A DNA stretch of 64,000 nt. Origin: Cupriavidus necator A5-1 (GTDB taxonomy: Bacteria > Pseudomonadota > Gammaproteobacteria > Burkholderiales > Burkholderiaceae). Below the pieces are notes generated by a model, which searched no databases, had not been told where the DNA came from, and saw only the letters and a program-made list of their open reading frames with translations. The position numbers were made by a program, and so were the translations under genes. The stretch lies in contig NZ_JQLI01000001.1 of assembly GCF_000744095.1 (NCBI RefSeq), forward strand, positions 3,720,001 through 3,784,000, read 5' to 3'. Positions 60,287 to 64,000 of the stretch are shown piece after piece (position 1 is the stretch's first letter; each line of letters opens with the position of its first letter).

Positions 60287-61711
60287 TCACACCTCCTTCT
60301 CGCCGGCCTGCACCGCCAATGCCGGCGCCGCCTCCTGCGCGCCGAGCTGCATGAAGATCCACGCCGACGCGCAGGTGATCAGCCCCATGCAGATGAAGGT
60401 GGCGTGGAATGCCGGCAGCACCGCGGCCGCCTCGCCGCCGAACCGGTGCTGGAAGGTCGCCAGCAGCGCCCCCGCGGTCGTCACCGCCAGGCTCATCGAC
60501 AGCATCTGTACCATCGACAGCATGCTGTTGCCGCTGCTCGCGCCCGCGCCGCTCAGGTCCTTCAGCGTGACCGTGTTCATCGCCGTGAACTGAATCGAAT
60601 TGACCATGCCGAACATCGCCAGCAACGGGATCAGCAGCCACAGCGGCAGTTGCGGCGTGATCAGCGCGAACGCCGCCATCACCACCCCGACCGCAAAGGT
60701 ATTGGTCATCAGCACGCGCCGATAGCCATGGCGCTGAATCAGCCGCGTGGCGAGCCGCTTGGAGGCCATGCCGGCGGCGGTCACGGGCAGCATCATCAGC
60801 CCGGCGTTGAACGGCGAATACCCCAGGCTCACCTGCAGCGTCAGCGGGATCAGGAACGGCATCGAGCCGTTGCCGATGCGCGCGAACAGGTTGCCCAGCA
60901 GCCCCACGCTGAAGCTGTGGATGCGAAACAGCCGCAGCGCGAACAACGGCTGCTTGCGGCGGTTGGCGTGAAGACCGTACGCGGTCAGCGCGGCCATGCT
61001 GGCGATCAGCAGCATCAGCACGGTGGCGTGCTGGAAGCCGAGCCCGGCCAGCCCGTCGAGCGAGAACGACAGCGCCAGCATGGCGACCGCCAGCAGCAGG
61101 TAGCCCGCGATGTCGAAGGGCCCGATGCCGGCCAGCCGCGCATTGGGCATGTAGCGCACCGTGGCCAGCGCCCCCAGCACGCCGACCGGTACGTTGATCA
61201 GGAAAATCCAGTGCCACGACAGCGCCTGCGTCAGCCACCCGCCCAGCGTCGGCCCGATCAGCGGCCCGATCATGCCGGGGATGGCAACGAAACTCAGCGC
61301 CTGCAGGTACTGGTCGCGCGGGAAGGTGCGCAGCACCGACAACCGCCCCACCGGCAGCAGCATCGCCCCGCCCACGCCCTGCACCACGCGCGCGCCCACC
61401 AGGAAGTTCAGCGTCGGCGCATACGCGCACAGCAGCGAGCCGGCCACGAACAGCGCGATCGCGGTCTGGAAGATGGTGCGCGTGCCAAAGCGGTCGGCCA
61501 GCCAGCCCGACGCCGGGATGATCACCGCCATGGTCAGCGAGTAGGCGATCACCACCGACTGCATCCGCAGCGGGCTCTCGCCCAGGCTGCGTGCCATCGA
61601 CGGCAGCGCGGTGTTGACGATGGTCGAATCCAGCGTCTGCATGAAGAAGCCGACCGCCACCACCCACAACATGATGCGGCGGGTGCGGTCGTCGGGCTGG
61701 GGCGTGGTCAT
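60287..61711 (-). CDS. mdtD: MdtD-type DHA2 MFS multidrug transporter
   Basis: 474 residues from ATG 61711 (GGAG upstream). It closely follows the MdtD pattern: MLWVVAVGFFMQTLDSTIVNTALPSMARSLGESPL, ASGWLADRFGTRTIF, RVVQGVGGAMLLPVGRLSVLR, GPTLGGWLTQALSWHWIFLINVPVG, 14 membrane segments. In E. coli mdtD sits with mdtABC-baeSR; here no RND pump accompanies it. It is convergent with the PfeA-like receptor. Confidence 0.9.
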   Translation of the reverse strand: MTTPQPDDRTRRIMLWVVAVGFFMQTLDSTIVNTALPSMARSLGESPLRMQSVVIAYSLTMAVIIPASGWLADRFGTRTIFQTAIALFVAGSLLCAYAPTLNFLVGARVVQGVGGAMLLPVGRLSVLRTFPRDQYLQALSFVAIPGMIGPLIGPTLGGWLTQALSWHWIFLINVPVGVLGALATVRYMPNARLAGIGPFDIAGYLLLAVAMLALSFSLDGLAGLGFQHATVLMLLIASMAALTAYGLHANRRKQPLFALRLFRIHSFSVGLLGNLFARIGNGSMPFLIPLTLQVSLGYSPFNAGLMMLPVTAAGMASKRLATRLIQRHGYRRVLMTNTFAVGVVMAAFALITPQLPLWLLIPLLAMFGMVNSIQFTAMNTVTLKDLSGAGASSGNSMLSMVQMLSMSLAVTTAGALLATFQHRFGGEAAAVLPAFHATFICMGLITCASAWIFMQLGAQEAAPALAVQAGEKEV

Positions 61712-61839
61712 GTTGCGGGCTCCGGTCCGGCCGGGCCCGGTACTCCGGTGCGCGCCGGCCAAAGCCGACACATTAAAGGCCTATCGCGGAACAGGCAAAT
61801 CCATGCGTCGGCAATCGCAGCGCTGCCGGTGGCGCCATC

Positions 61840-62934
61840 CTAATCGAGGGGCTGGCGCTGGTCGCGGCTGAAGTAAGCAAGCCGGTGCAGCCGCCATGAT
61901 GCCTGCGCACTGTCGCGGCAATAGCCATAGCGGAAGATGTCTTCTACCGCGGGCAGGTCATAGCGCAAGTCGGTGAACCAGACGCAGGCGGCCGTTTCAC
62001 CGATTGGCAGGGACGGCATGGCCGTTATGCCGGACAAGGCCGGATAGACCGCAAATTGCCTGAAATCCGCAAAGTCAGGCCGCAGCCAGAGCTGCGATGC
62101 CAGGGCCCGCTCGTCCGGCGCCTCTGGCAGCCGCGACCGCGCCGTCCAGGCCATGCGCCCGGGCGGCACATAGGCCCTGGCCATGGCAGGCAGGCGCCCC
62201 AGCGCCTGCCATTGCGGTACCCACGCCGGATGCCCGGCCAGGTTGACGTGGGCGACGCGGTAATCCATGTCCACGCGGGCGATCAGTTTCCAGTTGAACG
62301 GAGAATACGGCTGGGGCAGCGCGTCCACTCCCTGCGCCTGGATGCCGGCGGCGCGCAACGATTCGTTGCCCAGTTCCAGCGCCCGTTGCTTGAGCACTGC
62401 CTGGACGCCGACATAGGCGCAGAGCAGCGCCATGCCCGCCAGTGCTGCCCGGCTGCGCCACTGCGGCGCCAGGAACAGTGCCAGGGCCAGGCCGGACACG
62501 ACGATGCCGCTCAGCAGCGGATCGACTAGGAAGCTGGTGCCAAGGTTGAAGCGCCGTTCGGAGCCGGGATAGAAGATGCGGGTGCCATAAACCGTGATCA
62601 GGTCCAGCGCGATATGGCTGGCCACCCCAAGGCAACTGATGGCCAGCGCCTCTCGCCAGGCCTCGCGCCGGCGCGCCACCAGGCAGAACAGGCCGGCAAG
62701 CAACGCTCCCCAGGCAGGAAGCAGCAGCAGCGAATGGGTCGGCCCCTGGTGCCACTGCGCCAGGAAGCGCAGCGGATGGACCAGGAAGCCCAGGAAGTCG
62801 ATATCCGGAAAGGCCCCGGCGACAGCGCCCAGCAGCAGGCGTTCGCGTGTGCTTAGCCGCTTGCCCGGGACCTCGGCCGTGGGGATGGCGAGCGCGGCCT
62901 GCGCCCCCATCAAGGCATGGGTGATCGTGTCCAT
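61840..62934 (-). CDS. YdjM-type membrane-bound metal-dependent hydrolase
   Basis: 364 residues. The N-terminal half has the DUF457/YdjM layout: MDTITHALMGAQAA, GAVAGAFPDIDFLGFLV with HQGPTHSLLLLPAWG, and GVASHIALDLITVYGTRIF; the His and Asp residues in THAL, PDID, THS and HIALD form the presumed metal site, between four or five membrane helices. The C-terminal 180 residues are soluble and rich in Trp/Pro. The physiological substrate is unknown. Its start overlaps the upstream TetR-like gene by 25 bases, so the two are coupled. Confidence 0.88.
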   Translation of the reverse strand: MDTITHALMGAQAALAIPTAEVPGKRLSTRERLLLGAVAGAFPDIDFLGFLVHPLRFLAQWHQGPTHSLLLLPAWGALLAGLFCLVARRREAWREALAISCLGVASHIALDLITVYGTRIFYPGSERRFNLGTSFLVDPLLSGIVVSGLALALFLAPQWRSRAALAGMALLCAYVGVQAVLKQRALELGNESLRAAGIQAQGVDALPQPYSPFNWKLIARVDMDYRVAHVNLAGHPAWVPQWQALGRLPAMARAYVPPGRMAWTARSRLPEAPDERALASQLWLRPDFADFRQFAVYPALSGITAMPSLPIGETAACVWFTDLRYDLPAVEDIFRYGYCRDSAQASWRLHRLAYFSRDQRQPLD

Positions 62935-63536
62935 CCGGACCGGGCCGGTGCCTTGTCGACCGGGCGGCGCAAGGCGAGGCGCTCGGCGCAGCGCAGTTGC
63001 CGTTCGAGCCAGGCTTGCGTGCGGCCGGCATCCGGCGAACCGTCGCGCAGCCAGAAGCCGAAGGTGGAGAGAAAGATGCCGGTCAGCACGACCTCTTCCA
63101 TTTCACGGCGCCAGCCGGATTCGGGCAGGCGGGCGGATTCCCGGATCCACTGCACGGTGCTGCTGATATGCAGCAGGCCCTGCACCTGCAGATGCAGGTG
63201 CTCCGGCTGCAGCTTGTAGCGCAGCATCTGGGCGGTGAGCTGCCGGTGCGGGGCCAGCGCTTCGAGCCAGGCGAGGATGGCCTGCTCCAGGCGCTCGCGG
63301 CAGGACAGGGCGGCCCAGCCTTCGCGCGCGGCGATGCGCACGAGCGCACGATCGGCCCGTTCGAACCAGGCCTCGGCCAGGTCGTCCTTGGTCCGGTAGT
63401 GCCGATGGATCTCGTCCAGGCCGATTCCCATGTCGTCGGCGATGTCGTAAAGGTGCAGCGCGTCCCAGCCGCTGCGCTCGCCGAGCATCAGGGCGACCTC
63501 CAGGATCCGTCCGGCCAGGGCTGCATCGTCGTTCAT
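62910..63536 (-). CDS. TetR-like transcriptional regulator
   Basis: 208 residues from ATG 63536 (GAGG upstream). The N-terminal HTH is of the TetR kind (AGRILEVALMLGERSGWDALHLYDIADDMGIGLDEIHRHYRTKDDLAEAWFERAD), with HRHYRTKDDL replacing the usual LYYHFxSKEEL. The C-terminal part carries no recognisable ligand pocket. It is divergent from the acyl-carrier-protein gene at 63818, with 281 bases between, and may control that cluster. Confidence 0.85.
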   Translation of the reverse strand: MNDDAALAGRILEVALMLGERSGWDALHLYDIADDMGIGLDEIHRHYRTKDDLAEAWFERADRALVRIAAREGWAALSCRERLEQAILAWLEALAPHRQLTAQMLRYKLQPEHLHLQVQGLLHISSTVQWIRESARLPESGWRREMEEVVLTGIFLSTFGFWLRDGSPDAGRTQAWLERQLRCAERLALRRPVDKAPARSGWTRSPMP

Positions 63537-63817
63537 GGCGTTGCCATCCTCGGGAATGCGTCTGCGCTCTCCCTTCCAGCATAGAAAGGCAGCCCGGGCG
63601 CGAGCGCCGATTTCTGCGCCAGGTGCACGATGCAGCAACTTCGGATCGGTGTGCAGTGCGGGGCTTGCCGGCCTGTGCCCGGCTCGGCACCTGCCTCGAC
63701 AATTTCCGCACGCCGCCTATCTTAAGGGTGTCAGTCCAGGCGCCATCCGGACAGGCCGCCGTGCCAGCCAGCACCCGGCGGCGGCCGCCGTTTCGCGTGG
63801 ACAGAGGCCATACGCGC
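63537..63817. other. Divergent promoter region at the right edge
   Basis: 281 bases between the TetR-like gene and the acyl-carrier-protein gene; no gene supported and no clear promoter or operator recognised. Confidence 0.4.
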
Positions 63818-64000
63818 ATGAAAGAGGATTCCTCCCCGAGGCAGAACTACGAGGATGCCCTGCTCGGCATCGTGAGGGAGATGTCTTCGGCAATGCGCCC
63901 GCCATCCGAGGCCGAGGTAGCGGTTTCGCTGGACAGCACCCTCGAAGGCGAACTGGGATTCGACAGCCTGACGCGTGCCGAGCTGCTGACCCGACTCGAG
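63818..64000 (+). CDS. Acyl carrier protein (3' partial)
   Basis: The last 61 codons of the window, starting at ATG 63818 (AGAGG upstream). The N-terminal 40 residues are helical and charged (NYEDALLGIVREMSSAM); then ELGFDSLTRAELLTRLE, the phosphopantetheine attachment motif (DSL) of acyl or peptidyl carrier proteins. It is either a stand-alone ACP or the first domain of a larger synthase. It opens rightwards, away from a divergent TetR-like regulator. Confidence 0.75.
   Translation, partial: MKEDSSPRQNYEDALLGIVREMSSAMRPPSEAEVAVSLDSTLEGELGFDSLTRAELLTRLE

Noticed and set aside
1..64000. CRISPR arrays, tRNA or rRNA genes, prophage or integrase genes
   Set aside because: I saw no regularly spaced direct repeats, no cloverleaf or TTCRA loop pattern, and no integrase or phage structural motifs.

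Overview
This is a high-GC chromosomal or megaplasmid segment that looks like a Cupriavidus/Ralstonia-type beta-proteobacterium (Burkholderiaceae). The evidence is the very strong GC third-position bias, an orphan TctA/TctB pair, an alternative CoxMNOP-type cytochrome oxidase, many LysR/TetR/MFS units and family-typical proteins (DUF748, DUF3300/DUF2950, UraD/HIUase). No tRNA, rRNA, CRISPR array, prophage or complete insertion sequence was seen.

Layout. 1-4916: end of a Wsp surface-sensing operon (wspD partial, wspE split by a frameshift, wspF, wspR) that controls c-di-GMP. 5275-13367: a DUF4397 lipoprotein, PadR-like regulator, tctAB, a MATE pump, an MHYT membrane protein and an aldehyde dehydrogenase. 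13429-20403: DUF2252 protein, the alternative oxidase operon (subunits II, I, III, III, IV, on the minus strand) and a membrane protein. 20696-24870: two tiny membrane proteins, rubredoxin, and a PiuA/Fiu-type TonB receptor with its PiuC/YbiX dioxygenase. 24934-34078: an intradiol-dioxygenase-like lipoprotein, a giant DUF748 (AsmA-like) envelope protein, an MHS-type MFS transporter, a PHB-depolymerase-type esterase and a DUF2950 protein. 34082-39084 is a decayed zone: DUF3300 pseudogene, lone IS3-type OrfA, a LysR regulator and a broken NarL-type response regulator. 39111-43592: MarR and DHA2 efflux pump, AraC-type regulator, MoeA and MoaB. 44142-48392: urate-catabolism cluster (two HIUases, MFS, LysR, UraD). 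48423-53809: CGNR/ABATE regulator with divergent hydrolase, cyanase remnant, SnoaL/NTF2-like protein, TetR, MerR-TPR regulator and Ku. 53965-63536: trehalase behind an SDR remnant, a PfeRS-like two-component system divergent from a PfeA/IrgA-like receptor, MdtD, a YdjM-type membrane hydrolase and a TetR-like regulator. At the right edge (63818) an acyl-carrier-protein gene starts and runs out of the window.

Two themes link the genes. Iron: two catecholate-siderophore receptors, one with a piuC-type partner, one with a dedicated two-component system and a good Fur-box match. Purine/urate: HIUases, UraD and a transporter around a LysR gene, sharing a CCTATA/TATAGG motif in the two intergenic regions; molybdopterin genes moeA/moaB lie next door.

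The most striking property is the number of damaged genes. wspE, coxM, the DUF3300 gene, a response regulator, cynS, an SDR and part of the second TonB receptor all show frameshifts, internal deletions or a nonsense codon. Some indels could be sequencing errors; the deletions and the nonsense codon look real. I did not find a convincing wholly new multi-gene system. The best candidates for something undescribed are a short Cys-tailed peptide gene with a strong ribosome site (36939), the MerR-TPR regulator beside Ku, several unassigned operators, and the acyl-carrier cluster entering at the right edge.
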